A stretch of DNA of 64,000 nucleotides from Piromyces finnis (GCA_002104945.1 MCFH01000069.1:182454-246453); one strand, 5' to 3'. Positions 1-11,803 are shown, counted from the stretch's first letter. Numbers and translations: made by a program. Notes: a model not told the origin generated them from the letters alone.

Positions 1-504
1 TTTATATTCAGTTTAATATTCACATTTCTGCAATGTTATTATTATCATCATTATTAGTATTATCTATTTTTATATAGAATATTTAAAGAATAGAATAAAT
101 ATTTTAAAATACTTGATAGATTTCATTTTAATTGAATTAAACCATTGATAATAATAATAATAATGATAATTGTAAAAACAAAAAAATTTTATAATAAATA
201 TAAATTCTATTTAGATCAAAAATTTTTTTTAAATAAATTAATATCATTACATTTTATAATATTTAAACTTTGATATGGAAAAAAAAAAAAAGTATACTTT
301 TTTCTAATGGTCTAGACTGTAAAAGAATTTTACCTCAATAATGAACACAAACCAAAAATTAATAAGAAACAATACTTTTATTATATATTTAAATAATAAA
401 CTTTATTTTTTATTTGATTTTTCTAGAAACTATAAAAAAATAAAAAAATTCTTATTTTATTTAAAAAAAAAAATAAAAAACTATATATATATATATATAT
501 AAAT
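1..504. other. AT-rich 5' flank of the chitin-binding lysozyme gene
   Basis: No coding potential is visible. The stretch is almost pure A/T with short ATA/ATT runs. A (TA)n tract at about 482-501 lies directly before the start codon at 505 and could serve as a TATA-type core promoter element, but nothing more specific can be read. Confidence 0.4.
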
Positions 505-2247
505 ATGAAATACCTTAATTTAATTTTCTCCATTTCATCAATTCTATCCATTTCATCTATATCGGCTGCCCCAACGTTTACAAGTAGATGTGGTGATGGA
601 TATGGTGAATGTGATCCTGGCTTTTGTTGTAGTGAATTTGGATGGTGTGGTAAATCCGATGACTATTGCTTAATCTCTAATAACTGTCAACCAAAATTTG
701 GTAAATGTACTGGTGGTATCTCTACAGATGATCGATGTGGTCCACAAAATGGTTATACTATATGTCCATCTGGGGAATGCTGTAGTCAGTATGGATGGTG
801 TGGAACCGAAGGTATTCATTGCGGTACCGGATGTCAATCGGAATTTGGTCAGTGTAATAATTTTTTACAACCAACTTTAACTTTTAATACCATCCCTCCA
901 TCAACAACAACTAATATTTCTTCTCAAACTACTAAATCCAATACATCTCTTCAACCTACCTCAATCAAGAGTAAATGTGGTGTAGGATATGGGGAATGTG
1001 ATCCTGGCTTTTGTTGTAGTGTGTTTGGTTGGTGTGGTCAATCTGATGATCACTGTTTAATTTCAAATGGTTGTCAATCTGAGTTTGGTAAGTGTATTGG
1101 TGGTATCTCTACAAATAATCGTTGTGGTCCACAAAATGGTTATACTGTATGTCCATCTGGGGAATGTTGTAGTCAGTATGGATGGTGTGGAACCGAAAGT
1201 ATTCATTGCGGTGCTGGTTGTCAATCCGAATTTGGTCAATGTAATAATTCTTTAATAACTAGTACCGTCCCTAAAACCACCACCACCACCACAAATAACA
1301 TTTTTAAAACTACAACCACTACTACTACAAAAAAGACTACTACAACCAAGGCTACAACAACTAAAGCTACAACCACTAGAACGACTACAACTAAAACTAG
1401 TACATCTCCTACAACAAAAAGTAGATGTGGTAAAGGATATGGTGAATGTAGTCCAGGCTATTGTTGTAGTGAATATGGATGGTGTGGAAAAGAAGACAGC
1501 CATTGCCAACTTTCAAAAGGATGTCAATCTGAATTTGGTACATGTACTGGACTTTCTACGAATGGTAAATGCGGACCTCAGAATGGATACACTGTATGCC
1601 CATCCGGTAAATGCTGTAGTCAGTATGGATGGTGTGGAACCGAAAATACTCATTGCGGTATTGGATGCCAATCAGAATTTGGAAAATGTTCTACTCTTAA
1701 GGAATGTTCCCCAAAAAATAGTTACGGAACTATTGACAAAGAAGCATTACCAAATGCACCATACATTTGGAGCTTCCTTTTAAGTAAAATTGAAAATGCT
1801 TATGGAGCTGCCGGTATGATTGGAAATCTTTATGCCGAATCTCGTTTAAGATCAAATGATCTTGAAGGCATTTACGAAAAAAGTCTTGGAAAAACTGATG
1901 AACAATATACCAAGGAAGTTGATAATGGAACATACAAAAAATTTACAACTGATTCAGCTGGATATGGTTTAGTACAATGGACTTCAAGTAAACGTAAACA
2001 GGGTCTTCTTGAATATGCTAAAGAGCAAAAAAAGAGTATTGGTGATCTTCAAATGCAACTTGACTACTTCTGGATAGAACTTAATAATAATTATAAAGAC
2101 GTTCTTAGTGCTTTAAAAAGTGCTAAATCAGTTAAGGAAGCTTCTAATAAAGTCGTCTTAGAGTATGAAATCCCTAAAGACCGAAGTAACAGTGTATTAG
2201 AGAAGAGAGCCAAATTTGGAGAAATGTTAAAATTAGCATGTAATTAA
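505..2247 (+). CDS. Secreted protein with six CBM18 chitin-binding domains and a C-terminal phage-type lysozyme domain
   Basis: The 580-residue product starts with a signal peptide (about residues 1-21, ending SISAA). Six hevein-type chitin-binding modules (CBM18) follow in three pairs at about 29-68, 78-117, 158-197, 207-247, 308-347 and 356-395; each keeps the CCS-x-(F/Y)-GWCG core and the cysteine spacing. Ser/Thr-rich linkers separate the pairs (118-155; 250-306, nearly all Thr/Lys). Residues about 415-577 match the phage-tail lysozyme family (Phage_lysozyme2, PF18013): IGNLYAES, with E445 as probable catalytic acid, and GYGLVQW. Expected role: extracellular binding of chitin or peptidoglycan plus cleavage of bacterial cell wall, or remodelling of the fungus's own wall. 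The gene is intact with no intron needed. The pairs are very similar to each other, so tandem duplication is likely. Assignment of the lysozyme domain is by motif recognition. Confidence 0.9.
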   Translation: MKYLNLIFSISSILSISSISAAPTFTSRCGDGYGECDPGFCCSEFGWCGKSDDYCLISNNCQPKFGKCTGGISTDDRCGPQNGYTICPSGECCSQYGWCGTEGIHCGTGCQSEFGQCNNFLQPTLTFNTIPPSTTTNISSQTTKSNTSLQPTSIKSKCGVGYGECDPGFCCSVFGWCGQSDDHCLISNGCQSEFGKCIGGISTNNRCGPQNGYTVCPSGECCSQYGWCGTESIHCGAGCQSEFGQCNNSLITSTVPKTTTTTTNNIFKTTTTTTTKKTTTTKATTTKATTTRTTTTKTSTSPTTKSRCGKGYGECSPGYCCSEYGWCGKEDSHCQLSKGCQSEFGTCTGLSTNGKCGPQNGYTVCPSGKCCSQYGWCGTENTHCGIGCQSEFGKCSTLKECSPKNSYGTIDKEALPNAPYIWSFLLSKIENAYGAAGMIGNLYAESRLRSNDLEGIYEKSLGKTDEQYTKEVDNGTYKKFTTDSAGYGLVQWTSSKRKQGLLEYAKEQKKSIGDLQMQLDYFWIELNNNYKDVLSALKSAKSVKEASNKVVLEYEIPKDRSNSVLEKRAKFGEMLKLACN

Positions 2248-3742
2248 ATCTAAGGAAAACTATGTAAATAATATACATATATCTAAAAAGATTCTACTAA
2301 ATTTATTAATATTTTAATAATTTAGTTATAATATAAATAATCAAATATATATATAAAAACAACACAGTAGTATAATAAATAATTAATTATTGATAATAAT
2401 ATAAAATTTATTATTTTTATATTAATATTAATAACTATATACTTAATAAAAAAAAATAATAAATGTAAAATAATAATATAAAAAAAAAATAAAATAAAAA
2501 ATAAATAAAAGTAAAGAATGAAAAATAAAAAAAAAAATTAAAATTCTTTTGTAAAGATTATATACCTTTTTTTAAGTTTTTATTTATAATTTTTCATTTA
2601 TATCTTTATTCTTACTAAAGGACAAAATATTAAAATGACCGTAATGTTTTATATATATTCATTAGTATTTAATAAATAGTATTTAAATTAATATTCCTTT
2701 TTAGAAATTATATTTAATATAAATTTTAAATAAAATCACAAAAATCTTTATTTTTAATAATAAAGGAAAGTAATTTATATAAAAATATTTGATAATTATT
2801 ATATACATTTATAAAAAATAAAAATAATTCGATTTCTCTTTTCAAAGATTATTAGAAAAGAAATTGAAGGAAGATATTTATTAAAAATAATGATTTGTAA
2901 ATAGAACAATTTGTGTAGAAATTAGAATTTACTTTATGGAATTTTTACAAAATTTCAAATAAATGTAAACAGAAATTCATTATTATTTATAATTTTGTCT
3001 CAATACATGTTCTTTACAAACTATTTTCCGGTTTTCAATTATAAAACATAATAGATTTATCAATGTTTTATTAAAATATGAAACTATAAGTATTTCTTTA
3101 TTTTCTTCATTTTAAAAAAAAAAAAAAAAAAAAAGATTAAATATTCTATTTGTTTCTATTATTTCTTTTAATATAGTATAGAACTATATCGTTTTAATAT
3201 AATATATCTTTCTTTATATTATTTTCTCTAGATAATAATAATATAAAATATATAAAAAATAACAATATAAAAATGAAATTAAATGTGATTTTTCAAGTGT
3301 TAACATTCAAATTTTTAATAATTTATTATCTAAACTTTATATTTACTGGAAAATTGATCCTGTTTAATTTAATTTTTCATTAAAGTACATTTCATAATAT
3401 TGGCCTTGATCTTTTTACACATTTCTAACTAGCACAATTGCAATAATAGCTGAAAAAAATAGCATTTTATGTGTCTATAATTTCGAATTTATTATTAGTT
3501 GAATTAATATTTATAGTTATCTTGAATAATTTATTTTTATTATAAATGAAAACATAAAAATAATCATTTTATATTTATATAATATTTTAAGTATTATATT
3601 ATATTAATATATAATGTTGATATATTATAATACTTAATATCAGTTTATATATAAGTAATTAAATTAATAATGAAATTAACATTTCATTATAGTTTAAATT
3701 GTTAATAAAATTTATTTTTAAAAAATACTCACTAAATTTCTT
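2248..3742. other. Intergenic AT-rich sequence, no gene seen
   Basis: About 1.5 kb of A/T-rich sequence with a poly-A run near 3113-3134. Only a 36-codon hydrophobic reading frame (3273-3383) is present, without other support. No RNA gene or repeat from elsewhere in the window was recognised. Confidence 0.5.
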
Positions 3743-4471
3743 TTACATATTAAATTTATTGAATATATTTAATAGATTTAATTTAAATATTATTAAATTC
3801 TTTATAAGATTTAGCATCTTTATATAAGAACAACAACAATAAAAAATTCCAAGAATTGCAATAGAACTCAAAAATCCCAACCAGTACAAAAAACGTATAG
3901 CAGAATCTAATTCATTATTTTCATCTTCATTCATAGGTATGTAGCACTCTCCATTACATTCACCTTCTGAATAATCATCCCTATTTACACAAGGATCTCC
4001 AATAAATTTTCCCTTACGACCATATCGAAGACGTGTGATAATATTATTTTCATTGAATTTACAAGTATGGTTTACACATTTATTTGTAAAACATTGAGCA
4101 TCTTTATTACATTCAGTTGAAGTATTATTGCTTATAGTAGGAGTATGATACATAACATATGGATGCAAAATATACCTGTTGAATTGGGTTTCCGAACGAT
4201 TACATATTTTGCAATCTGTATTGTTGTCGTTTAATCGTAAAGTATTGGTATTAATTGGAATTTCAATAAATGGTAAATTAAAATATCTGTCAGCTTTAAA
4301 ATAATATGAACCTTTACATATGGTTGTATCACAAAATACGCATTCAATAGAATTAGTAGTCACATTTAAATGATAAATATATTCATAAGGAATATTATCT
4401 GATTCAATAGTTATAATATGGGTATATCCATTTTGAAAAAACAAAATACAAAATATATATGTAAACACCAC
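3743..4471 (-). pseudogene. Cys-rich single-pass membrane protein, canonical start codon lost
   Basis: The open frame encodes a cysteine-rich ectodomain and a transmembrane helix near its C-terminus (WLGFLSSIAILGIFYCCC) followed by a basic hydrophobic tail. The ectodomain has a compact motif, CNKDAQCFTNKCVNHTC, also present in two broken relatives in this window (11898-12314 minus; 12871-13545 plus). There is no in-frame ATG at the N-terminus: the frame is open back to a stop near 4526, and where a relative has MKNI this gene has CTG (4487-4489) followed by codons for KNI. The region reads as a signal peptide. The gene may use a non-AUG start, have an upstream exon, or be newly inactivated. 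Function unknown; a surface or secretory-pathway role is inferred from the topology. Confidence 0.6.
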
Positions 4472-5918
4472 GAAAATAATGTTTTTCAGTATTTTTATTT
4501 TATAAAAATTATATAAAATAAATTTTTAGGATAAATATAGCAATATTATGTATAAAATTTAGTTTGATTTTTAATAATGTATTTATAAATTAAATATTTT
4601 TTAACAGTCCCCGAATATATTTCATAAATATTCTTTTATAATTCCACTTTTTGAATTATTCTTGATTAAATTATGATAAAAAAGAAATTAACTTTTTAAA
4701 TTTTTTTAAAACATTTACAACCAATCATATTCTAATATAATGTTACACTGATATTTATTACTTTAATAAATAGAATATTCTATAAATCAAAATTAAATAA
4801 TCCATTAATTATTTAATTATTTTAATATTAATAATAGTATTGTTTCATGTTTATTTTATAATATTTAAAGTTTATTAATATATTAAAATTATTAATATAG
4901 GATAGCTATGAAAAATTTAAAATGTATGAAAATTTTTCTTTCTTATATACTATTAATGGCTCATTTCTAGACCACTAAATATTTAATACAAATACATAAA
5001 TTGATAAGTAGGTTTGTAGAACAATGTAATAAATTAATATTATAAATTTAATACACCTTTTCTTTATAACTTAATAATAAACAATTAAAATAAAATATTT
5101 AAAATGATATTTTAATATTTTTAAATTTTTATAAAATAATTATTATTATATAATAACTAAATAATAATTATTCTATTCATTCTATTCGTATTAATGAAAT
5201 AATTATTTATATATTTATAAAATATGTAATATTTTATTTTATTGAAAGATTTAATTTTATATTTAAATAACCTTAATATTTTCTTTTATAGATTTATATA
5301 TTATCATAATAGATAATTCATTAAAAATAATATGTACATATAATTACATCATGCTAAATACAATAACAACATTAAATAGAAACTATGATATATATTTAAT
5401 TAAACTAAACTTTTATTTTTTAATATTTTATTTTATAATTCAAATGAATGTAAATACATTTAAACATCATTTATTTATTATATAAATAAACTATGTTTAA
5501 TATAGATGTAAATATTATATTATATATTTTATAATAATTTGTAATTACCAAGTTGAACTATTACACTATTAAATAAAAACTTTTAATTTATAAAAAATAT
5601 TAATATTATTTTTAAATAAACTATTTATTTTTAAATCAATATTATCTTTAAATATAATACTTTTTTATATAATTTTATCAAAAAAGTGTTGTTAAAAAAT
5701 GTTAACTATATTATTTTTAACTAGTTAGTATAATATATAATATATTATAATTTAAATATTTACTTATATTTATCATATCTTTATTTATAGTTTTACATAA
5801 TAATGATAAATTAATAAATAAATATCCACAATTATAAAATGATTAGTATACATTATAATTTATATTTTAATAAAATAATTTTTTAATTTTTATTAAATAT
5901 AAAATTAATTAATAATTA
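4472..5918. other. Intergenic AT-rich sequence, no gene seen
   Basis: About 1.4 kb of very A/T-rich DNA. No reading frame of useful length, no RNA gene and no LTR or SINE match was found. Confidence 0.5.
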
Positions 5919-5993
5919 ATGGATATTATTCAATTAATCCGTAATTTACTACAAAATGAAAAATGTTTATCAAATGAACAATTTTCCATTTAA
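5919..5993 (+). pseudogene. 5' fragment of the gene family found intact-start at 25783
   Basis: A 24-codon frame starting with ATG encodes MDIIQLIRNLLQNEKCLSNE, then stops. This is a close match to the first 20 residues of the long virus-island gene at 25783 (MNIIKLIRSLIQNEKCLSNE). After residue 21 the match ends abruptly. It is a broken-off 5' end, and it abuts the 3' end of the convergent pseudogene at 6029, so a rearrangement junction is likely near 5982. Confidence 0.6.
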
Positions 5994-6028
5994 TTGATTA
6001 TCAATTCGATTACTCTCTCTATCTGAAA

Positions 6029-7031
6029 TTACATAATCATCAGGAGAGTAAGACAGTGGTTGCTGTGTTGACTGTAAATTCTAGTAGTAAGAATTATACC
6101 ACAATCTGGAATTATATTAATATCATCCCCTTTAATAAAAGCATCATTACTTGTGTTTTCGGAAGATTTACCATATCCTTGAATTATATCATTTAAATCG
6201 TTTAATGATTCATTGTCATAACCATTCATAATATAATGACCATTATCATTTTTTAATTGAAACGCATGTATATTATTATTAAGACTAACAATAAAATATA
6301 AATTATCCTTAGAATCATCTTTGATTAAACTGTATGATAGATTAGAATTGTCAAATAAATCTTTGCAAGTTTGTAATTGATAACATGGTGATGCAACATC
6401 TTTAAAATAATTAACAATATAACTGTTGGAATGATTATTATCATACTGTGGTACAAAAGGAACATAATTTTTAATAACATTTTTAAATTTATTTTTATTA
6501 GAATCTATATTACTATCTTTTCTATAAAAAGATAACGTAGTCATGTCATTTTCACTGTTAATTAATCCAATGCCATCAGTATTCAATTTTCTAAATACAT
6601 CCAACTTTTCAAAATGTGATTTAACCAGTTCATTAGCATTAGCATTAGTATTAGCATTATTATTGTTATTATTATTAACATTGTTATTAGTAGTTTCAGT
6701 TTTAAAGGCATCAAATAATGAGCTCTCAATAGTTAATCCTAATCAATGAATAGATAATTTTTCAGCTTTTTTATACAACTCTTTAAATTTGATTTCGCTC
6801 ATTTTCATCAATTATATTTTTTCTTATATCTCTTAAACTTGGAATAATATCAACTATATCTTTCTCCACTTTATTACTTAGATTTTTACTAATATTAATT
6901 TTCAAATATTCAAGATTCGCATCCTTAACTATATTTCCATCATGATCTCCAGCAGATAAAATTAATAATGCCAATTGAATATCTAAATGATTGTAAGGAT
7001 AGTAATAATTACTAAAACCAAAATAAACCAT
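6029..7031 (-). pseudogene. Unknown protein gene, broken by a frameshift and a stop
   Basis: Three reading segments on the minus strand line up as one former gene. The first (7031-6783, from ATG) encodes 82 residues with a leucine-rich start. It overlaps a second frame starting at 6802 (MSEIKFKELYKK) that reaches a TGA at 6743-6745. The frame stays open through that stop to 6029, passing an Asn/Ala-rich low-complexity run (about 6634-6700) and a roughly 190-residue domain of unknown type. So one frameshift near 6800 and one in-frame TGA are needed to break it. I do not recognise the family; the ATG at 7029-7031 is the probable original start. Confidence 0.5.
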
Positions 7032-7245
7032 TTAATTATTCTCATCTTTAACTTAAAGATTTTATATGAATAAAAATTAAATATTATAATCATTTTATAT
7101 GTATTAATTTATTTTAATTTTTTTAAAAAATAATAAATATATTTTTATTTGTTATTCTTTATTAATAATTCCAAGGCATACAAAAATTTAAAAAAGTATA
7201 TAAGAAACACCTACTTCATAACATTAAAAATTTATAGATTTATAT

Positions 7246-8448
7246 TTATTTTACTCCATAACTAATTAAATGTTTAATATTATTTTCATTATTAGCTGAA
7301 CGTGCTATACTTAATGGAGCATTACCATCATTATCCATTTTATTTATATCTGCTCCATGTTCAACAAAATAATCTATTAATAATTTACTTCCATAATAAC
7401 AGATTTCATGAAAAGGTACTCTACCCTTTTTATTTGCTTTATTTATATCTGCTCCATTCTCAATAAAATATCGATTTAAACCTAAAATAGGCAGATCACT
7501 ATCTTTACGACAACTTATTAATAATGGTGTATTACCATCATTATCAGCTATATTAACATCAGCACCACATTCAACCAACTTTTTTACCAATCTGTCACAA
7601 CTTAATTTTCCGTGTTTACAATTTACAAGTATTGCTGTTTCACCATTATTATTTCGTACATTAATTTTTGCACCATTTTCCAGTAATAATGGAATATAAA
7701 AATCTTTTGTTGTATACTTACACAATTCCATTAATGGAGTATTTCCATCATTATTAACTTTATTTATATCCAAGCCTTTTTCAATTAAAAAAGTAAATAA
7801 TTTTACATCGTTATCACCATGTCTTTTACAAAATTTATGTAATAGTGTATTGCCATACTTATCTACATCATATATTTTAGCTTTGTATTTATCAATTAAT
7901 AATTTTATAATATTAAGAGAAATATTACATTGGCATAAATATAATATAGCTGTTTCACCTTCATTATTTCGGAAATTCACGTTTGCCCCATAATCAAATA
8001 AGATTTTTACTAATTCCTCATTATTAACGAAACATGCAATATATAAGGGAGTTACAAAAAAGTAATCAAGCTTATCAATATATCTATCAGCTATATAAAA
8101 ATTAACAATAGAATTTGACTTTTTTTCTTTTTCTTTAATTAATAATAGCTTTAGTTCTTAATTCGAAAACTGTGTTTTATTTTTGTAATAAACAAGTAAA
8201 ATTATTATAAAATCATTGTCAAACCTAAATTGTTTATCAAATTCATAATCTCTGTCATACCTATAATTTTCAAATAATTCGCTCAATACATTTTTTAAAT
8301 TGTTTGCTTCTTCATACATAACTAATTTGCAAATTAAATCTTTTATATTTTCAGAATTAAAATTTCCCTCATTATATATTTTGTATTGTTTAAGTAACTT
8401 TATTACTTTTGAATCTTTTTTATTTTTATAATACTCGATATTATTCAT
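7246..8448 (-). pseudogene. Ankyrin-repeat protein with one in-frame stop codon
   Basis: The ATG at 8446-8448 opens a 96-codon alpha-helical N-terminal region that ends at TAA 8158-8160. The same frame is open immediately after the stop through to 7246, giving about 400 residues if the stop is ignored. From about 8060 downwards there are at least seven ankyrin repeats with the usual pattern, e.g. NNDGNTPLMELC, LLLENGAKINVRN and VECGADVNIADNDGNTPLL. Ankyrin repeats are protein-protein interaction scaffolds and give no specific function. The single stop could be a recent mutation, a base-call error or a read-through site. Confidence 0.75.
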
Positions 8449-9063
8449 ATTCCGAAAAAAAAAAAAAAAAAATCAATACATAAATTTAGTAAATAAAAAA
8501 AAAAATTAATATATATTATTTATTAATATGAAATCATCTTATAAATAACTAGATTAAAAAAAAAAATAAATAAAGATTCCATTTCTTCGCATTATGTTAC
8601 TTTTTTGCAAATTGATAAATTGATACTATTTTATTTTATTTTATTTAAATAATCTATATATTATGATACATTTTATTTAATGAATATTATTCAATTAAAT
8701 TATATGAATTATTCATATTGCTTTATATATTTATAAAAAAATGTATATATTTATATTTATATTTTTATTGATGTGGCATTTTATTGTAATACTCATTTGT
8801 ATTACATTACTTTTCCTTTTATAGTAATATTTCATTTAAAATGTAAAATATGTTATATTATATCCTATTTAATTATTATTCCTATATTATATATATTATA
8901 ATGCACTATATTATATAATTGATATTCAATTATATTTAATTATATAGGAATTTTATAATATAGAGATATTGATGTTTAATAATTAAAGAAGTGTAATTAT
9001 TAGAAAGAAGAATTAATTATAATAATAAAAATATATTCACCTAATATAATATTATTAATTACT
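8449..9063. other. Intergenic AT-rich sequence upstream of the ankyrin gene
   Basis: Poly-A runs at about 8455-8472 and AT-rich DNA up to the SINE-like insertion. No gene seen. Confidence 0.5.
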
Positions 9064-9608
9064 ACAACATAAAAGAGTCGTTCCAGTTTTTATCCTGGTT
9101 GTTAAGGCGTTTCCTTAGCATACATAAGGCTTCTGGTTCGACCCCGCAGATGTCAGTGCCTGTGGATTTTCCCACTGGGTTTGCCATGGGTTGGGTTATG
9201 ATATTCAGGTAAGTATAAATGAACTTTCTAATTTACTACTATGATAATAACACTCGTCTAGCCGGCCTGAGAGGGTCTAGTGTACATGGTACATTCCAAA
9301 TTAGAACTTAATAAGTGGTGACTTAGGCTATGCCAAAAACACATAATATTCCTTAATCAATTTAAGTGTAAACATTAGGGGGCGGTTGACACGTGATCAA
9401 ATTGACTATAAGAGGCTTAGCATTGTAGTTGTGAAATATCGTACAACGACATGCATCTAATGTACATGGATTAAGTGAGCGTCGAAGCTGAAGAAACAGT
9501 ATGACAGACCAGGAGGGTCACAACCACCTAGCAATAGGAATGAGCCAACGTTTCTCTAAGAACCACCATTGGAGCTAACTCTGATCGATGGGAGAAATGC
9601 ACTCGGAA

Positions 9609-9668
<60 letters not shown>

Positions 9669-9678
9669 AACATAAAAG
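9064..9678 (+). mobile_element. tRNA-headed SINE-like retroposon, copy 1, with poly-A tail and 12-bp target duplication
   Basis: A 534-bp body (9076-9609) of clearly higher GC than its surroundings ends in about 57 A residues (9610-9666). It is bracketed by perfect 12-bp direct repeats ACAACATAAAAG (9064-9075 and 9667-9678), the signature of target-primed reverse transcription. The head resembles a tRNA gene: A-box-like TGGTTGTTAAGGCG, a 5-bp/7-nt anticodon-type hairpin (CCTTA...TAAGG), and a B-box GGTTCGACCCC. These are internal RNA polymerase III promoter elements as in tRNA-derived SINEs. The body has no coding frame. Two older copies lie at 57483-58027 (same strand) and 59499-60064 (opposite strand). 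Copy 1 has the longest A-tail and best-preserved duplication, so it looks youngest. Mobilisation would need a LINE, which is not in the window. Confidence 0.85.
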
Positions 9679-10079
9679 AAACATATATCAATATTTTCAT
9701 CTAGTGTGATATTTTTACATGAATGTGGATATGAATGTAGATGGATTTAATTAATGTAATTCAAAGTAATTAATATCATTGTATTATTCATAAAATAAAT
9801 TTAAATAATAGAAAATAATATAATATAATATAATATAAGAAATTGTTTTATTAATTTGAATAAAACAACAGTAATATTAGTAATATTACTAATTCTATTT
9901 TTATAAAGTATTTTATAAACTGATTTAATAAAAATATAATTAAAACATAAATTATAAAAAAAAAAATATTATTAATAATAATATTAAATTAAAATATTTA
10001 AATATCATCATAAAAAAAAAAAATAGTAGTAATAAAAAAAGTAGTATTGATATTTTTAAATAAGTAAAAAAGAAAAAAA
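9679..10079. other. Intergenic and promoter-side sequence of the secreted protein gene
   Basis: AT-rich, with TATAATATAATATAATATAA-like repeats near 9816-9838 and A-runs before 10080. No gene seen. Confidence 0.4.
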
Positions 10080-10764
10080 ATGAAAATTTTTAATCTTTTA
10101 ATACTTATCTTAATTACAATAATAGCTTCAACTTTTGCTAACTCTTTCTTTTTTTCTAATTTGGTAAAAAGAGATAATTTTGTAGACTCTGAAACCAGTG
10201 CCATTTTTGAAGAATGTATCGAAGAAAACAATAATTCCGAATATAGTAACAACTGTATGCCTATCATTACTATTGGAAATTATAAACAAGCTTGCTCTAA
10301 TATCAAATCTGAAAAATGTCAAGCATTCTATAAATGATCCATTAAAGTACTTCCCAATTTGCAGTAAAATTCCTCAATTTGTAGAAGCAATGCAACCCCT
10401 TATAATTAGGGATTTAGTACAAGGATTAGAAAGTAAATGTTTCACTAACGAAAATAATGAGTTATGTCCATTCTCTATATATACAATCACATTAACTGGT
10501 GAAGATGAAGCTTTATCAGACACATGTAAATCAAAAAAATGTACTGAATCTTTAATTAAGTCTTTCAAAGAAATTAATATCAACCGCTTTGCTGCTTATG
10601 AAAATTTATCATTTACTACTGAAAGTTATACTTATCAAGATATAAATTCTATCAAAATTTCTTTCTTAGAATCTGATAAATGCAAATCTTCCCATGAAAC
10701 AAGTGATGCAAGTGATTTTATTACTACTAAAATTACTACTATTTTATTACCTTTATTAATTTAA
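10080..10764 (+). pseudogene. Small secreted Cys-rich protein, one frameshift
   Basis: The ATG at 10080 starts a clear signal peptide (hydrophobic LLILILITIIASTFA). The first frame stops at 10337 after 85 residues, but the +1 frame continues directly (from DPLKYFPIC) to 10764. The overlap shows a one-base deletion near 10335, at TATAAATGATCC. The reunited product would be about 225 residues with at least 13 cysteines and a hydrophobic C-terminus (ITTILLPLLI) that could be a GPI-anchor signal. No enzymatic motif is recognised. A secreted or wall-anchored role is inferred. Confidence 0.65.
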
Positions 10765-11309
10765 ACCTTATTATTATTCTTATATTAAATAAAATTAAAA
10801 TTACTATCATATTCATATAAATATTAAAATATTATATATAAAAGAATTATAATAGTTAATTCAATGACTTTTTTAATAATTCTATTTATACTTTTATAAA
10901 TATAATTATTTGTTTTTATTAATATTTATAAATAAGGTGTTGTACTGAGCTTCATTAAAAATAAATAATATATTTTTATTTATTACATTGATAATAAAAT
11001 TTAAAACTATTAAAAATTTGTTTATTTTTTTTTTATAAATATATATTCTATTTTTGAATTATTTTGAAATCTATATCCAATTCATATTTTTATAAACAGA
11101 ATTAATAAAAATTTACATATATTTTTATATTACATTTGTAAATAATGTTTAAAAGTACTTTGAATAATAATTAAAAATATTTATAAAAAAGTATATAGTC
11201 CATTTTCTATTTGAAGTATTAAATTTATATTTCAAAATTTAAAATTTTTAATAGTAATAATGAAGATAATAATAATTTAAATAACACCAGTGATAATAAT
11301 ATTAAATAA
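10765..11309. other. Intergenic AT-rich sequence, no gene seen
   Basis: About 550 bp of A/T-rich DNA between two gene remnants. Nothing recognised. Confidence 0.4.
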
Positions 11310-11803
11310 GTCAATAATGTTTGAAGCATTAATTTTATTAACGGCCTTATTGAAAAAGATGTTAAAAAAGTATATAAAAATTTAAATGGATATTTAAAAA
11401 AATTAACTATATATTACTTGAATCACTTATATCCCATGTACGGTGAATTCAAAATATATGAAAATGTTTATTAATGCAAATATTTTTAAAAATTAACGGT
11501 TTAAACCACAGAAGAAAATAGTGGATATGATTTCCTATTGAAAATTATTATAATAATAAAGAAAAAGAATATATTTTAATTGAAGTAAAATTTTTTAAAA
11601 AAAATACAAAATACGATGAAAAAATAAAAAATGATGAAGAAGAAAAAGAATATCATAATTATATCAAAACTTGTCTTTTAAAGGAATGCATAAAACAAAT
11701 TGAAAATAAAAATTATGAAGAAAAATATAGAGCTAATATGGTCGAATTTTATTCCATCACATTATCAGAAGTCAACTATATATTCTTTCATTACAATTAG
11801 TAA
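11310..11803 (+). pseudogene. Decayed C-terminal part of an AAA/PD-(D/E)XK protein
   Basis: In shifting frames the stretch encodes segments that match the C-terminal nuclease part of the gene at 16104-20295: INGLIEKDVKKVYKNLNGYL, then KIYENVY, then KEYILIEVKFFKKNTKYDE (containing the E-x-K nuclease motif), then ECIKQIENKNYEEKYRA. Several frameshifts and stops break it and the N-terminal ATPase is absent. It is a partial paralogous copy in advanced decay. Confidence 0.7.

Noticed and set aside
1252-1509. Minus-strand Cys/Ser/Thr-rich reading frame within the chitin-binding gene
   Set aside because: It is the antisense shadow of the Thr-rich linker and CBM18 repeats; no independent support. 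Other frames at 698-880, 1067-1255 and 1427-1783 are also shadows.
3273-3383. Short hydrophobic reading frame starting MKLNVIFQVL
   Set aside because: Only 36 codons, no homologous feature in the window and no continuation in another frame; chance in AT-rich DNA.
9085-9160. A possible functional tRNA gene
   Set aside because: It has A- and B-box-like segments and an anticodon-type hairpin, but the loop lacks the invariant T before the anticodon, acceptor pairing is poor, and the whole unit repeats as part of a longer A-tailed element. Treated as a SINE head.
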